Shown here piece by piece: positions 17,289-26,982 of a stretch of DNA of 64,000 nucleotides. The stretch comes from Clostridia bacterium. Its GTDB lineage: Bacteria; Bacillota; Clostridia; TANB77; CAG-508. The stretch's first letter is position 1; every line of letters starts with the position of its first letter. The position numbers and the translations under genes are program-made. The stretch spans positions 62,001-126,000 of the forward strand of contig JAFXVF010000016.1 of NCBI GenBank assembly GCA_017524665.1, written 5' to 3'. The notes under the pieces are model-generated. The model was not told the DNA's origin, did no database searches, and worked only from the letters and a program-made list of their open reading frames with translations.

Positions 17289-18140
17289 ATGAGATTTGTA
17301 TATGCATGTGACGTTCATGGTGACGAAGATAAATACCACAAATTGCTTAGTATTTGTAAGAGGGAAAAAATAGAATATATAGTTCTAGGTGGAGACATAT
17401 ATCCAAAAAACGGTGATAGGGCTGTAATACAGATAGAGTTTATAAAAAATGGGCTAAAAGAATTCTTTGATGAATTAAAGAAAGGCAATATTAAATGCAT
17501 TTTAATTCCCGGAAATGACGATTTAGAAAATTATGATGATGACTTAAAAAATCTTTGTGATAAATATGAGAATGTTTACAACATTGATAGAGCAAAAACA
17601 GATATAGAAGATGTTTGTTTTATTGGACTACCAGATGTTTTAGACAATCCATTTAGAAGGAAAAACAGGGTACTAATGGAAGAGGGATTAGAACTAGAGC
17701 CACAACGTTCAGAAGAGATATTTATAGAAAAAGGAACAAAAATAATTACTGTAGAAGAATGGGCAAAATATAGGCAAACGAGTGTAGCAAAAATGGAAGA
17801 TGTTTTAAGAGAACTTCCTAAGCCAGATAAAGCCAAAAAAAGTATTTATGTTTTGCATGATCCGCCATATGGAATAGGACTAGATTGCTGTGCTATAGGC
17901 AAATGCGTTGGCTCTAAAGCTATTGTGCAATTCGTTAAAGAAAACAACATATATATGACTTTGCATGGACATATCCATGAATCATATAAAGAAAGTGGAA
18001 AATGGAAAGAACATATAGGAAATACAATATGTATTCAGCCTGGTCAAACAGAGCTAGGTGAAGAAAAAATGACTTATGTTATTGTAGATACAGATTTAAA
18101 TGTACAAAATAGATTTGAAGTTAAAGTAAAGGAAGAGTAA
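17289..18140 (+). CDS. Metallophosphoesterase
   Basis: 283 residues with motifs YACDVHG (D-x-H), LGGDIYPKNG (GD), IPGNDD (GN-D), VLHDPPYG (H) and LHGHIHE (GHxH). It belongs to the calcineurin-like superfamily, and the substrate is unknown. ATG 17289 is preferred over TTG 17280 for spacing from GAGAGG. The stop is two bases before the GTG of the cation transporter, so the two are translationally coupled. Confidence 0.82.
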   Translation: MRFVYACDVHGDEDKYHKLLSICKREKIEYIVLGGDIYPKNGDRAVIQIEFIKNGLKEFFDELKKGNIKCILIPGNDDLENYDDDLKNLCDKYENVYNIDRAKTDIEDVCFIGLPDVLDNPFRRKNRVLMEEGLELEPQRSEEIFIEKGTKIITVEEWAKYRQTSVAKMEDVLRELPKPDKAKKSIYVLHDPPYGIGLDCCAIGKCVGSKAIVQFVKENNIYMTLHGHIHESYKESGKWKEHIGNTICIQPGQTELGEEKMTYVIVDTDLNVQNRFEVKVKEE

Positions 18141-18142
18141 AT

Positions 18143-19243
18143 GTGGATCGAGAAAAGAAAATAATAAAAACAAGTCAGCTGGGTATTGGAGTAAACATAC
18201 TACTAGTTATTTTTAAAATGGCAGTAGGCTTTATCGCTAATTCTATTGCTATTATTTTAGATGGTGTAAACAACTTAACTGATGTTATATCATCTACTGT
18301 TACAATTGTAGGAACGAAGCTTGCAAGCAAGGCACCAGATAAAGAACACCCATACGGGCATGGAAGAATTGAATACATAGCAGCACTAATAGTTTCAGAA
18401 ATCGTGCTACTAGCAGGCGTTGTAGCGATAAAAGAGTCAATAGATAAAATAATTAATCCAAATGAAACTAATTATACTATAATCTCACTAGTTATTATTT
18501 TTGTCGGTGTTATAACAAAGCTTTTCTTAGGGAAGTACGTAACTAAAGCAGGTAAGAAGCTAAATTCGCAAAGCTTAATTGCATCTGGGCAAGATGCATT
18601 AATGGATTCAATTTTGTCATTTACAACATTGGTTTCAGCAATTTTAAATTATATTTTGGGATTAAATCTTGAAGGATATCTAGGCATTTTAATTTCAATA
18701 TTTATTATTAAAACAGCTGTTGGTATGCTAAAAGAAACAACAAGTATAATGATTGGTGGAAGAAATGAAAAAGAATTAGCAGACAAGATAGAGAAAAAAG
18801 TATGTTCATATAAAGAGGTACAAGGTGCATATGACTTAGTGCTTCATAATTATGGACCATCAAAAATAATTGGTACTGTTCATATACAAGTAAGAGATGA
18901 TATGAGAGCAGACGAACTACATATTTTAACAAGGCAAATTTCAATGGACATTTTTAATGAATATGGAATCGTTTTAACAGTTGGAATTTATGCTGCAAAT
19001 GACAAAGACAATTATAAAGATATAAAAGATTATCTAATGGAACTTATTTCTAGATATAACCAGATAAAACAAATTCACGGATTTTATGTGGATGAAGAAA
19101 ATAGCAGTATTTATTTTGATTTAATTATTGATTTTGATTGTAAAAATCAAGAAGAAATAAAAAAAGAAATCATTGAAAAACTTGAAGCAAAATATCCACA
19201 ATATAAATTTAATGTAATACTTGATGGAGATTTTAATGATTAA
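18143..19243 (+). CDS. Cation diffusion facilitator (FieF-like)
   Basis: 366 residues, GTG start. CDF membrane domain with the metal-site motif AIILDGVNNLTDVISS (D/N-D), the family loop HPYGHGRIEYIAAL, and a second metal-site helix SLIASGQDALMDS. The C-terminal cytosolic part has ferredoxin-like dimer domains (YDLVLHNYGPSKIIGTVHIQV), followed by a second C-terminal alpha-beta domain. It should export divalent metals (Zn, Fe or Mn) against protons. Coupled to the upstream phosphoesterase. Confidence 0.85.
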   Translation: MDREKKIIKTSQLGIGVNILLVIFKMAVGFIANSIAIILDGVNNLTDVISSTVTIVGTKLASKAPDKEHPYGHGRIEYIAALIVSEIVLLAGVVAIKESIDKIINPNETNYTIISLVIIFVGVITKLFLGKYVTKAGKKLNSQSLIASGQDALMDSILSFTTLVSAILNYILGLNLEGYLGILISIFIIKTAVGMLKETTSIMIGGRNEKELADKIEKKVCSYKEVQGAYDLVLHNYGPSKIIGTVHIQVRDDMRADELHILTRQISMDIFNEYGIVLTVGIYAANDKDNYKDIKDYLMELISRYNQIKQIHGFYVDEENSSIYFDLIIDFDCKNQEEIKKEIIEKLEAKYPQYKFNVILDGDFND

Positions 19244-19257
19244 TATAGGGGTAAAAT

Positions 19258-20535
19258 ATGAATAAAATAGAGAAAAAACCGATAGAAATATTATCCACTA
19301 TAATACTGACCATTGCAATATTTGTTGTACCAGTAATTATTATACCAGGAACTAATTACAACTATTTTAAAATGGTTATCTTGTATTGCTGTGGAGTAGG
19401 ATTAGCGATAACATTTTTGTTTGCAACGCATAACCTAAAAATCCATTTGGAAGACTATTTTCTAGTTGGATTTGGAATAATGGTAGCAGTAAGTACAATC
19501 TTTTCGGTAAATATTGAAAAGTCTATTTGGGGAGAATGGCAGAGATATGAAGGACTAATAGCATTTGTTACATATTTTTTAATATATTTTAGTGCGAAAA
19601 ATTATTTTATTAGATATAAAAATTTTGAAAAAGTGGCAACAATAGTATATACAGGAATTTGTGCTTTTGCAGTTTTACAATATTTTATGGCAAAATCAAT
19701 AGAATTAAGCCCGTTATTTGGCAAAGGTGCAAATGGAACATTTGGAAATGTAAATTTTTTTGGCAGTTTTGTAAGTCTAATACTTCCACTATTTATTTTT
19801 CAATATTTGCAAACGGGGAATAAAAAATATATCATAAGTAGTGCAATTGGTTCGGCAGCGCTAATTGCATGCGTTACAAGAAGCGCATGGGTAGCATTTG
19901 CTTGTTTTTATTTTGTTTTGTTTTTATATGTAATGCAAAAAAATAAAAAAGAATATAGAAAAAAGTTTGGTATATTATCCTTAGTAATATTCTTAACATT
20001 TTCATTCATGTTCATAACTCAAGGGAAAAACTCAGTTGTTTCTAACAAATTTGATGCAATAGGAGATGAAACTGAAAGGTTTATAAATTACGGACTTGTA
20101 AATTCTATAGGTTCTGGAAGAATCAGTATATGGAAATGGTGTTCAAGAGTTGTAATCAAAAGCCCAATAATTGGCTGTGGAGTTGATGCTTTGTCAACAG
20201 GTCTTGCTAAATATTTTGAAGAAGAATATTCAAAATTTGTAGATAGAAATAATGTATACATAGATAAAGCACATAATGAGTATTTGCAAATAGGAGCTAC
20301 TATGGGATTGCCGGCTTTGATATTTTATTTGGGCTTTATATGCACAATTATAGCGAAGTTACTTAAAAAAATAGAAACAGATGCGACAATTATGATGCTA
20401 TTAATAGTTCTAATAAGCTATATTGTACAGGCATTTTTCAATTTCAGTACAATCGGTGTCGCGCCAATATTATGGTTTATATTAGGCATGGCCTCTAAAC
20501 AAGTTAATGAACAAAAAGAAGCGAAAGAAAATTAA
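19258..20535 (+). CDS. O-antigen ligase/Wzy-like polymerase membrane protein
   Basis: 425 residues with about 10-12 membrane helices. The large-loop motif IDKAHNEYLQIGATMGLPAL (H-N-E-x-L) is the signature of the O-antigen ligase/Wzy_C superfamily. In a Gram-positive-type cell it would join or polymerise surface glycans. It starts 14 bases after the cation transporter. It ends at a convergent terminator shared with trxA. Confidence 0.78.
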   Translation: MNKIEKKPIEILSTIILTIAIFVVPVIIIPGTNYNYFKMVILYCCGVGLAITFLFATHNLKIHLEDYFLVGFGIMVAVSTIFSVNIEKSIWGEWQRYEGLIAFVTYFLIYFSAKNYFIRYKNFEKVATIVYTGICAFAVLQYFMAKSIELSPLFGKGANGTFGNVNFFGSFVSLILPLFIFQYLQTGNKKYIISSAIGSAALIACVTRSAWVAFACFYFVLFLYVMQKNKKEYRKKFGILSLVIFLTFSFMFITQGKNSVVSNKFDAIGDETERFINYGLVNSIGSGRISIWKWCSRVVIKSPIIGCGVDALSTGLAKYFEEEYSKFVDRNNVYIDKAHNEYLQIGATMGLPALIFYLGFICTIIAKLLKKIETDATIMMLLIVLISYIVQAFFNFSTIGVAPILWFILGMASKQVNEQKEAKEN

Positions 20536-20555
20536 TTTTCTTTCGCTTCTTTTTA
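20516..20555. terminator. Convergent terminator
   Basis: AGAAGCGAAAGAAAATTAATTTTCTTTCGCTTCTTTTT, a perfect hairpin covering the stop of the Wzy-like gene and the end of trxA. Confidence 0.85.
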
Positions 20556-20559
20556 AGTT

Positions 20560-20871
20560 TTATTTTATTGCTTCTATAATTGATGTTTTATCAGTAACTC
20601 CTACAAAAGTCTTGTCCAAATTTCCATTTTTAAATATCATAATTGTTGGAATACTCATAATTCCATATTTTTCAGCCAATTCCATATTTTCATCAGAATT
20701 GATTTTACCAACTTTTACTTCTTCACCAAGTTCTTCTGCAATTTTGTCTATTACAGGTGACATCATTTTGCAAGGACCGCACCAATCTGCATAGAAATCA
20801 ACTATTACAGGTTTGCTAGAATTTAATACTTCATTTTCAAAATTTTCTCCAGTTATTTTTAAAACGCTCAT
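20560..20871 (-). CDS. trxA: Thioredoxin
   Basis: 103 residues, the normal length for thioredoxin. VIVDFYADWCGPCKMMSP carries the active-site CGPC, and SIPTIMIFKNG is the cis-Pro loop. It reduces disulfides in the cytoplasm and is recharged by the reductase encoded 12 bases upstream. Last gene of the suf-mnmA-trxBA run. Confidence 0.95.
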   Translation of the reverse strand: MSVLKITGENFENEVLNSSKPVIVDFYADWCGPCKMMSPVIDKIAEELGEEVKVGKINSDENMELAEKYGIMSIPTIMIFKNGNLDKTFVGVTDKTSIIEAIK

Positions 20872-20882
20872 TATTTTACCTC

Positions 20883-21734
20883 CTATTTATTTTTAATATA
20901 ATTTATAGCAGAAAGTCCAGCAAGAGTGCCTTCATAAACTGCTTTAGAAACTTGAAGCAATCCTCCAGTAGCATCGCCACAAGCGAATACTCCTGGGATA
21001 TTTGTTTGCATATTTTTATCTACGGCAATATTATCACCATTTAATATTATGCCCAATCTCTTTGCGAAATCTGCAGAACCAGCTTCGCCAAGAGCAATAA
21101 ATATTCCACTTGTACTTATAACTGAACCATCTGAGAATTCTACAGAATCAACAGTTCCATTGCCATGAATTGCTCTTATTTTTTCTTTTATAACTTCAAA
21201 TTCAGAAGTTTCTTGCAAGGTTTCTCCATTTGTAAGTATTGTAACTTTACTTGCAATATTTTTCAATACCTTTGCTTCATTTAGTGCAAACTTGCTATTG
21301 CCTATAACTGTGACGTTTTTTCCTCTATAGAAAAATCCATCACAAATTGCACAATAACTAATTCCTTTTCCTTCAAATTCTGCAATGCCATTTATTTCTG
21401 GCCTTAGTTTTTTATTGCCAGTTGATAGTATAACTGCATTTGCAGAATATTCGTTATTTGCTTCAATAACAAAATGTGTATCCAATTTAGTAATGCCTGT
21501 TACTTCTTCTTCTATAACATCAATTCCAAGATTTTTTGCTTGTGCTATACCAGTTTTATAAAGCGTTTCTCCATCAATGCCATTTGTAAAACCATAGTAA
21601 TTATCAATTTTAGAAGCCTTTTCTAGATTAGACTGACCATGATATAAAACTAAAACATTTAAACCTGATCTTTTTGCATATAATCCTGCTGAGATTCCAG
21701 CAGGTCCAGCTCCGACTATTACAACATCATACAT
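20883..21734 (-). CDS. trxB: Thioredoxin reductase-like flavoprotein
   Basis: 283 residues, slightly short for TrxB. FAD-binding VVIVGAGPAGISAGLYA at the N-terminus, the redox pair in SYCAICDGFFYRG (CAIC), the second nucleotide-site IGNSKFALNEA and the C-terminal GVFACGDATGGLLQV. The NADPH loop reads GNSKFA rather than the usual GGGDSA, so the electron donor may differ (for example ferredoxin-type reductases); this is inference. Adjacent to trxA and mnmA. Confidence 0.85.
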   Translation of the reverse strand: MYDVVIVGAGPAGISAGLYAKRSGLNVLVLYHGQSNLEKASKIDNYYGFTNGIDGETLYKTGIAQAKNLGIDVIEEEVTGITKLDTHFVIEANNEYSANAVILSTGNKKLRPEINGIAEFEGKGISYCAICDGFFYRGKNVTVIGNSKFALNEAKVLKNIASKVTILTNGETLQETSEFEVIKEKIRAIHGNGTVDSVEFSDGSVISTSGIFIALGEAGSADFAKRLGIILNGDNIAVDKNMQTNIPGVFACGDATGGLLQVSKAVYEGTLAGLSAINYIKNK

Positions 21735-21752
21735 ATAAATACCTCTTTTAAT

Positions 21753-22814
21753 TTAATTATTTTTAGAAGAAATTTTTCCGCCACCTATAACTATGTCATT
21801 AATATAAAATACTGCTGATTGCCCAGGTGTTATAGATTTTTGTGGCTTATCGAACATAACTCTTATTTTGTTTTCGTTTTCTTGAACAATTGTAGCTAAA
21901 GCCATTTTCGCAGAATATCTAGTTTTTACAGTTGCTTTTAAAGGAGTTTCAATTCTATCAAATACTAACAAATTTATAGCTTCTACTAAAATTTCTTTTT
22001 TATACAATTCTTCTTCTTCGCCAACAATTACTTCATTTTTGGCAGGATTAAACCCAAGTACAAATAGAGGAGTAGGATGTGAAATTCCAAGTCCTTTTCT
22101 TTGGCCAATTGTGTAATTGTATAAGCCTGTGTGAGTTCCAAGTACTTGCCCTGATGATGTAACTATTTTTCCTGATTTAGGTTTTAAATCTGAATTTATT
22201 TCTAAAAACTTTTTGTAATTTCCATCTGGCACAAAGCAAATGTCTTCACTGTCTGGCTTGCTTGCAACTTTTAAGTCTGCATCTTTTGCGATTTTTCGGA
22301 TTTCATCTTTGCTTGAAAAATCACCAAGTGGGAATAGAATATGATCTAACAATTCTTTAGGCATATTCCATAAAACATAGCTTTGATCTTTTTTACCAGC
22401 ATTTGAAACTTTTAATACATTTTGCTTATATTCTTCGGAGTATTCTATTTTAGCATAATGTCCAGTTGCAATATATTCGCAACCTAATTCTTTTGCTTTT
22501 TCCCACATAAGTCCAAATTTCATGTATTTATTGCATTCAATACATGGATTTGGAGTTCTGCAAGTAGCGTAGCAATCAATAAAATCATTTATAACATGTT
22601 TTTTGAATTCTTCTTTACAATCAAAGGTAAAGTGAGGGATGCCAATTTGCTTACAAACTGATTTTGCATCCATATATGTATTAATATTGCAACAGCTACT
22701 TCCTGCATACAGTTCAAGCGTACAGCCAATAACTTCGTAGCCAGCTTGCTTTAGCAGTAATGCAGAAACAGAACTATCAACGCCTCCACTCATACCAAGT
22801 AAAACTTTTTTCAT
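21753..22814 (-). CDS. mnmA: tRNA-specific 2-thiouridylase
   Basis: 353 residues. PP-loop MSGGVDSSVSALLLKQAG near the start, catalytic Cys in RTPNPCIECNKYMKFG and the second in SEDICFVPDG, and IGQRKGLGI. It makes s2U34 in tRNA Glu/Gln/Lys. In Gram-positives the sulfur comes from a cysteine desulfurase such as SufS or YrvO, which fits its place in the suf operon, 11 bases after sufU. Confidence 0.93.
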   Translation of the reverse strand: MKKVLLGMSGGVDSSVSALLLKQAGYEVIGCTLELYAGSSCCNINTYMDAKSVCKQIGIPHFTFDCKEEFKKHVINDFIDCYATCRTPNPCIECNKYMKFGLMWEKAKELGCEYIATGHYAKIEYSEEYKQNVLKVSNAGKKDQSYVLWNMPKELLDHILFPLGDFSSKDEIRKIAKDADLKVASKPDSEDICFVPDGNYKKFLEINSDLKPKSGKIVTSSGQVLGTHTGLYNYTIGQRKGLGISHPTPLFVLGFNPAKNEVIVGEEEELYKKEILVEAINLLVFDRIETPLKATVKTRYSAKMALATIVQENENKIRVMFDKPQKSITPGQSAVFYINDIVIGGGKISSKNN

Positions 22815-22825
22815 TTAATTTCCTC

Positions 22826-23263
22826 CTAGGAATTTGACTTTTCTAGTATTCCTTCTAATGTGTGCCATGCAAGTAATGCACATTTTACTCTCGCAGGCAT
22901 GTTTGAAACATTTTTAAATGCGATAGCATCTTCTAGTTTTTCTAGTTCTGCTTCATCAGCTATTTCTCTTTTTATCATTCCAATAAATGTTTCAATTATT
23001 TTTCTGGCTTCTTCAACAGTTTTTCCTTTTAATGTATCAATCATTATTGAAGTTGAAGCTTGAGATATTGCACAACCATGTCCAGAAAATGCCATATCTT
23101 CAATTATGCCATTATTAAGCTTTAATTCTAATGTTATTTCATCACCGCAATTTGGGTTGTGACCGATTTCACAAAAGTCAGCATTATTAAGATTTTTTTT
23201 GTTATATGAATTCATACTATGTTCCATAATAAGATCATTATAAACATCACTTAAATCGTCCAT
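22826..23263 (-). CDS. sufU: Fe-S assembly scaffold/sulfur acceptor SufU
   Basis: 145 residues. NPNCGDEITLELKL (first Cys), FSGHGCAISQASTSIM (second Cys) and the C-terminal ARVKCALLAW (third Cys) are the Zn/sulfur-relay residues of SufU. It takes persulfide sulfur from SufS. The ATG lies five bases beyond the (frameshift-corrected) sufS stop, so the two are tightly coupled only if the sufS CGG shift occurs. Confidence 0.92.
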   Translation of the reverse strand: MDDLSDVYNDLIMEHSMNSYNKKNLNNADFCEIGHNPNCGDEITLELKLNNGIIEDMAFSGHGCAISQASTSIMIDTLKGKTVEEARKIIETFIGMIKREIADEAELEKLEDAIAFKNVSNMPARVKCALLAWHTLEGILEKSNS

Positions 23264-23268
23264 TTTTA

Positions 23269-24484
23269 TTACCTCATATATTTTTTAAACATATCATATG
23301 CTTTTTGTAGACCTTCTATTAGCTTGTCCACATCTTCTTTGGTATTGTAGAAATAAAAGCTTGCTCTGCATGTCGAATCAATATTCATAAATCTCATAAG
23401 TGGTTGTGCACAATGATTTCCGTGAACGTACACAAACACTGAAGTTATCTAAAATACTTGCAACATCATGTGGATGAACACCTTCAATATTAAAAGATAT
23501 AACACCTGAATGATTTGCTTTATTTGGTGTCACATACATTTTTACAAATTCGAGCTTTGAAAGCTTTTCTACAGCGTAATCTGTAAGCTCTTTTTCAATT
23601 TCTTCAATTTCTTCAAAACCTATTTTATTAATATAATCAATAGCTGCTGCAAGTCCAATAGCTCCTTCAACATTTTGAGTTCCAGCTTCAAATTTGTTAG
23701 GTAGTGGGGCAAAAGTTGTTTCTTGCTCATGAACATATTCTATCATATCTCCACCCATTAAAAAAGGAGTCATATTATTTAGAATTTCTCTTTTACCATA
23801 TAATATACCTATTCCAAGAGGGGAGAGCATTTTGTGACCAGAAAAAACAAAAAAGTCACAATCCATTTTTTGCACATCTATTCTTCTGTGTGGTGCACTT
23901 TGAGCGCCATCTACTAAAACTACAGAACCATTTTTGTGAGCATGTTTTATGATTTTTTCTATATTATTTATTGTTCCTAAAACATTTGAAATATGTGTTA
24001 TTCCAACGATTTTAGTTTTTGAAGTGATTTTAGTTTCAATTTCACTATCTGGAATTTCATACTCATCATTTATATACATGTATTTTAAAGTAGCGCCTGT
24101 AACCTTTGCTACTTTTTGCCATGGAACTAAATTAGAATGATGTTCCATAATAGATAGAACTATTTCATCACCAGGTTTCAAATTCTCAATTCCATAAGAG
24201 TATGCAACTAAATTGATTGCTTCTGTAGCATTTTTTGTATAGATTACTTCTTCAGGATGTCTAGCATTTATGAACTTTGCTATTTTTTGTCTTGCTTCTT
24301 CATAAACACCAGTTGCTTCCATACTTAGCTCATATGCTCCTCTATGAGGATTTGCATTGTGAGTTTTATAAAATTCTGAAATGGCATCTAAAACAGACTG
24401 TGGCTTTTGTGAAGTAGCACCACTGTCTAAATATGCAATATTCTTATTCTTTAATAATGGAAAATCATCTAGATAATTATTCAT
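23269..24484 (-). CDS. sufS: Cysteine desulfurase SufS; one CGG +1 site
   Basis: About 404 residues when the in-frame CGG (minus strand, 23422-23420) is passed by +1. PLP motifs: [46 protein letters not shown] (Lys binds PLP; listed as parts), and [13 protein letters not shown]. The catalytic-loop end reads VRS[C]GGA AAT CAT TGT GCA = [11 protein letters not shown], the conserved SufS Cys motif, only after the shift. In the zero frame it would stop at 23378, losing the catalytic Cys and the tail [20 protein letters not shown]. It starts one base after the sufD stop. Confidence 0.9.
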
Positions 24485-24485
24485 A

Positions 24486-25547
24486 TTAATTTAACCTCAT
24501 ATCAATTTCTTTGATTATCTTTTCTCTTAATTCATAATTTGGAATTGTCTCTAGTATCTTGTTAAACTTAGCTTTTACCAATAGTTTCATAGCTTCTTTT
24601 AAAGAAAATCCTCTAGTCATAATATAGAATAATTCTTTTTCATCAATTTTACCTGCTGAAGAACTGTGGTTTCCCTCAACATCTTCTTCAGAACAAAGTA
24701 GCATTGGCAAGCTTAGTGATTTTGCAGTGTTTGAAAGTAGCATGCATGCTTCATTTTCATCACCAACAGATTTTTTACATCCTCTTTTAAAATCAATAGT
24801 TCCTTTAAAATGCTTTTTAGCTGTATCTGCTAATGCACCTTGAACTTCTATTTTAACATCATTTTGCAAGCCTCTTAGTTCTGCTATATAGTTTAAATCA
24901 AATACTTGAGAATTGTGACCTAAGTAAATTGTATTTATTGTAGTCTTTGCAGAATCACCAGTCATATTTGTATAGTGATTTGTTATGCTATTTTTCCCAC
25001 CAAAGTCAACAATTGTGTAATTGACCTTTGCATTAGCATCAATGTTATTTTGAATTGCTAAGAAGTTGGAAGATTTTTCATTTATAAGATTAACTATAAT
25101 TACGTTTAGTACTGAGTTTTCCTTAGCATTTACTCTAATTATTCCATCATGGAATAGGAAAGTGCTTGAATCTGAAGTATATTTAATTATTACAGTTTCT
25201 TTAGTAGATTCATTTGCTGTAATTTCAATATCTTCTAATAAAGCACTATTTTTCTTATCTAAATCAAATTTTATTTGAATTTCTTTGTTTGTCTTGCTAT
25301 TAATATTTACATTTATTTTTTTGTTTGAATTATTTATTACTAAGTTTGTTAATTCAGCTCCAAGACCATAGTTTAAAGCAATTGGACTTGTTAAATCATC
25401 AATTGTAACCTTAGTATCAGAATTTAAAATTTTTAGATTATTAAATTCTAATATTTTGCTAGGGAAACTTACGTTTTCGAGCTTTATGTTATTAATATTG
25501 AAATTTTTAGACGTCCTAACAGGAGTCTGGTTAACTTCTAGTTCCAT
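24486..25547 (-). CDS. sufD: Fe-S cluster assembly protein SufD
   Basis: 353 residues. Beta-helix SufB/D-family protein. The C-terminal half has KHFKGTIDFKRGCKKSVGDE, ENEACMLLSNTAKSLSLPML and EEDVEGNHSSSAGKIDEKELFYIMTRG, the family signature with the conserved His. Partner of SufB and SufC in the scaffold complex. The start at 25547 has GAAAGGAA before it; the longer frame from 25589 overlaps the sufB end. Confidence 0.9.
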   Translation of the reverse strand: MELEVNQTPVRTSKNFNINNIKLENVSFPSKILEFNNLKILNSDTKVTIDDLTSPIALNYGLGAELTNLVINNSNKKINVNINSKTNKEIQIKFDLDKKNSALLEDIEITANESTKETVIIKYTSDSSTFLFHDGIIRVNAKENSVLNVIIVNLINEKSSNFLAIQNNIDANAKVNYTIVDFGGKNSITNHYTNMTGDSAKTTINTIYLGHNSQVFDLNYIAELRGLQNDVKIEVQGALADTAKKHFKGTIDFKRGCKKSVGDENEACMLLSNTAKSLSLPMLLCSEEDVEGNHSSSAGKIDEKELFYIMTRGFSLKEAMKLLVKAKFNKILETIPNYELREKIIKEIDMRLN

Positions 25548-25563
25548 ATTATATTCCTTTCTT

Positions 25564-26961
25564 TTATCCAATTGCACCTTCAAGTTCAAGATTTATAAGT
25601 CTATTCATTTCTACTGCATATTCAACAGGTAGTTCTTTTGAAATAGGGTATGCAAATCCGCGAACTATCATTGCTTTTGCATCTTCTTCTGAAAGTCCTC
25701 TACTCATCAGATAGAAGATAGTTTTATCAGATATTTTACCTATTTTTGCTTCATGTGAAAATTCTACATCATCTGTTTCAATGTCATTTGTAGGGATTGT
25801 ATCTGATATTGACATGTCATCTAGCATAAGTGATTCGCATGATACAGAAGATTTTGAATGCGGAGCATTTGAACTTATTTTTACTAAAGAACGATATGTG
25901 CATTTACCGCCATTTTTAGATATTGATTTTGCATTTACTACACTTGAAGTGTTTGGCGCATTGTGAACTACTTTAAATCCATTATCTAAGTTTTGTCCAC
26001 CACCTGCAAATGAAATGCCTGTAAATTCAGTTCTTGAGCCTTCTCCATTTAAAATGCTCATAGGGTATAGCATTGAGATTTTAGAACCAAATGAACCAGA
26101 TACCCAATCCATCTTGGCATTTTTGCCAACTATAGCTTTTTTTGTATTTAGGTTAAGCATATTTTTTGACCAGTTTTCAATTGTTGAATATCTTAAATAT
26201 GCGTTATCTTTCACATATAGTTCAACGCATCCTGCGTGAAGGTTTACTTTGTTATATTTTGGGGCACTGCATCCCTCTATAAAATGCAGGCTTGCACCTT
26301 CTTCAACTATTATAAGTGTATGCTCGAATTGCCCTGATTCTGGAGAGTTTAGTCTAAAATATGATTGAAGTGGAATATCCACTTTTACTCCTTTTGGAAC
26401 ATATACAAATGAACCACCAGACCAAACTGCGCCATGAAGTGCTGCAAATTTATGATCAGATACAGGAACACATTTCATAAAATGCTTTTTAACTATATCT
26501 GGATAATCTCTTACAGCAGTTTCCATGTCTGTATAAATAACACCTTGTTTAATTAAATCTTCTTTCATGCTATGATAAACTACTTCAGAATCATATTGTG
26601 CACCAACTCCTGCAAGTGAAGTTTTTTCTGCTTCTGGAATTCCCAATTTATCAAATGTAGATTTTATATCTTCAGGGACATCTTCCCAAGAGTTGCTAAG
26701 AGTTGTTTTAGGCTTAACATATGTTGCAATTTCATCCATATTTAATTCTGAAATATCAGGTCCCCATGTTGGCATCTCTAGTTTGTTATATACTTCTAAT
26801 GCCTTAAGTCTGAATTCTCTCATCCAATCCGGGTCGCCTTTTTGCTTTGAAATTTCTTCAATTATTTCAGGAGTTAATCCTTTTTTTATTTTATATTCAT
26901 AATTGTCATCGTTTTTGAAATCATATATATTTCTATTAATTTCTTCAACCTGAGTTTTCAT
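25564..26961 (-). CDS. sufB: Fe-S cluster assembly protein SufB
   Basis: 465 residues, typical SufB length. EEVVY-type KKHFMKCVPVSDHKFAALHG and WSGGSFVYVPKGVKVDIPLQ, HFIEGCSAPKY, MLYPMSILNGEGSRTEF and SKSSVSCESLMLDD mark SufB. The C-terminal EAKIGKISDKTIFYLMSRGL is the conserved SufB/D end. It builds the nascent [4Fe-4S] cluster with SufC and SufD. ATG 26961 follows GAAAGGATC. Confidence 0.94.
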   Translation of the reverse strand: MKTQVEEINRNIYDFKNDDNYEYKIKKGLTPEIIEEISKQKGDPDWMREFRLKALEVYNKLEMPTWGPDISELNMDEIATYVKPKTTLSNSWEDVPEDIKSTFDKLGIPEAEKTSLAGVGAQYDSEVVYHSMKEDLIKQGVIYTDMETAVRDYPDIVKKHFMKCVPVSDHKFAALHGAVWSGGSFVYVPKGVKVDIPLQSYFRLNSPESGQFEHTLIIVEEGASLHFIEGCSAPKYNKVNLHAGCVELYVKDNAYLRYSTIENWSKNMLNLNTKKAIVGKNAKMDWVSGSFGSKISMLYPMSILNGEGSRTEFTGISFAGGGQNLDNGFKVVHNAPNTSSVVNAKSISKNGGKCTYRSLVKISSNAPHSKSSVSCESLMLDDMSISDTIPTNDIETDDVEFSHEAKIGKISDKTIFYLMSRGLSEEDAKAMIVRGFAYPISKELPVEYAVEMNRLINLELEGAIG

Positions 26962-26982
26962 TAACAAGATCCTTTCAAGTAA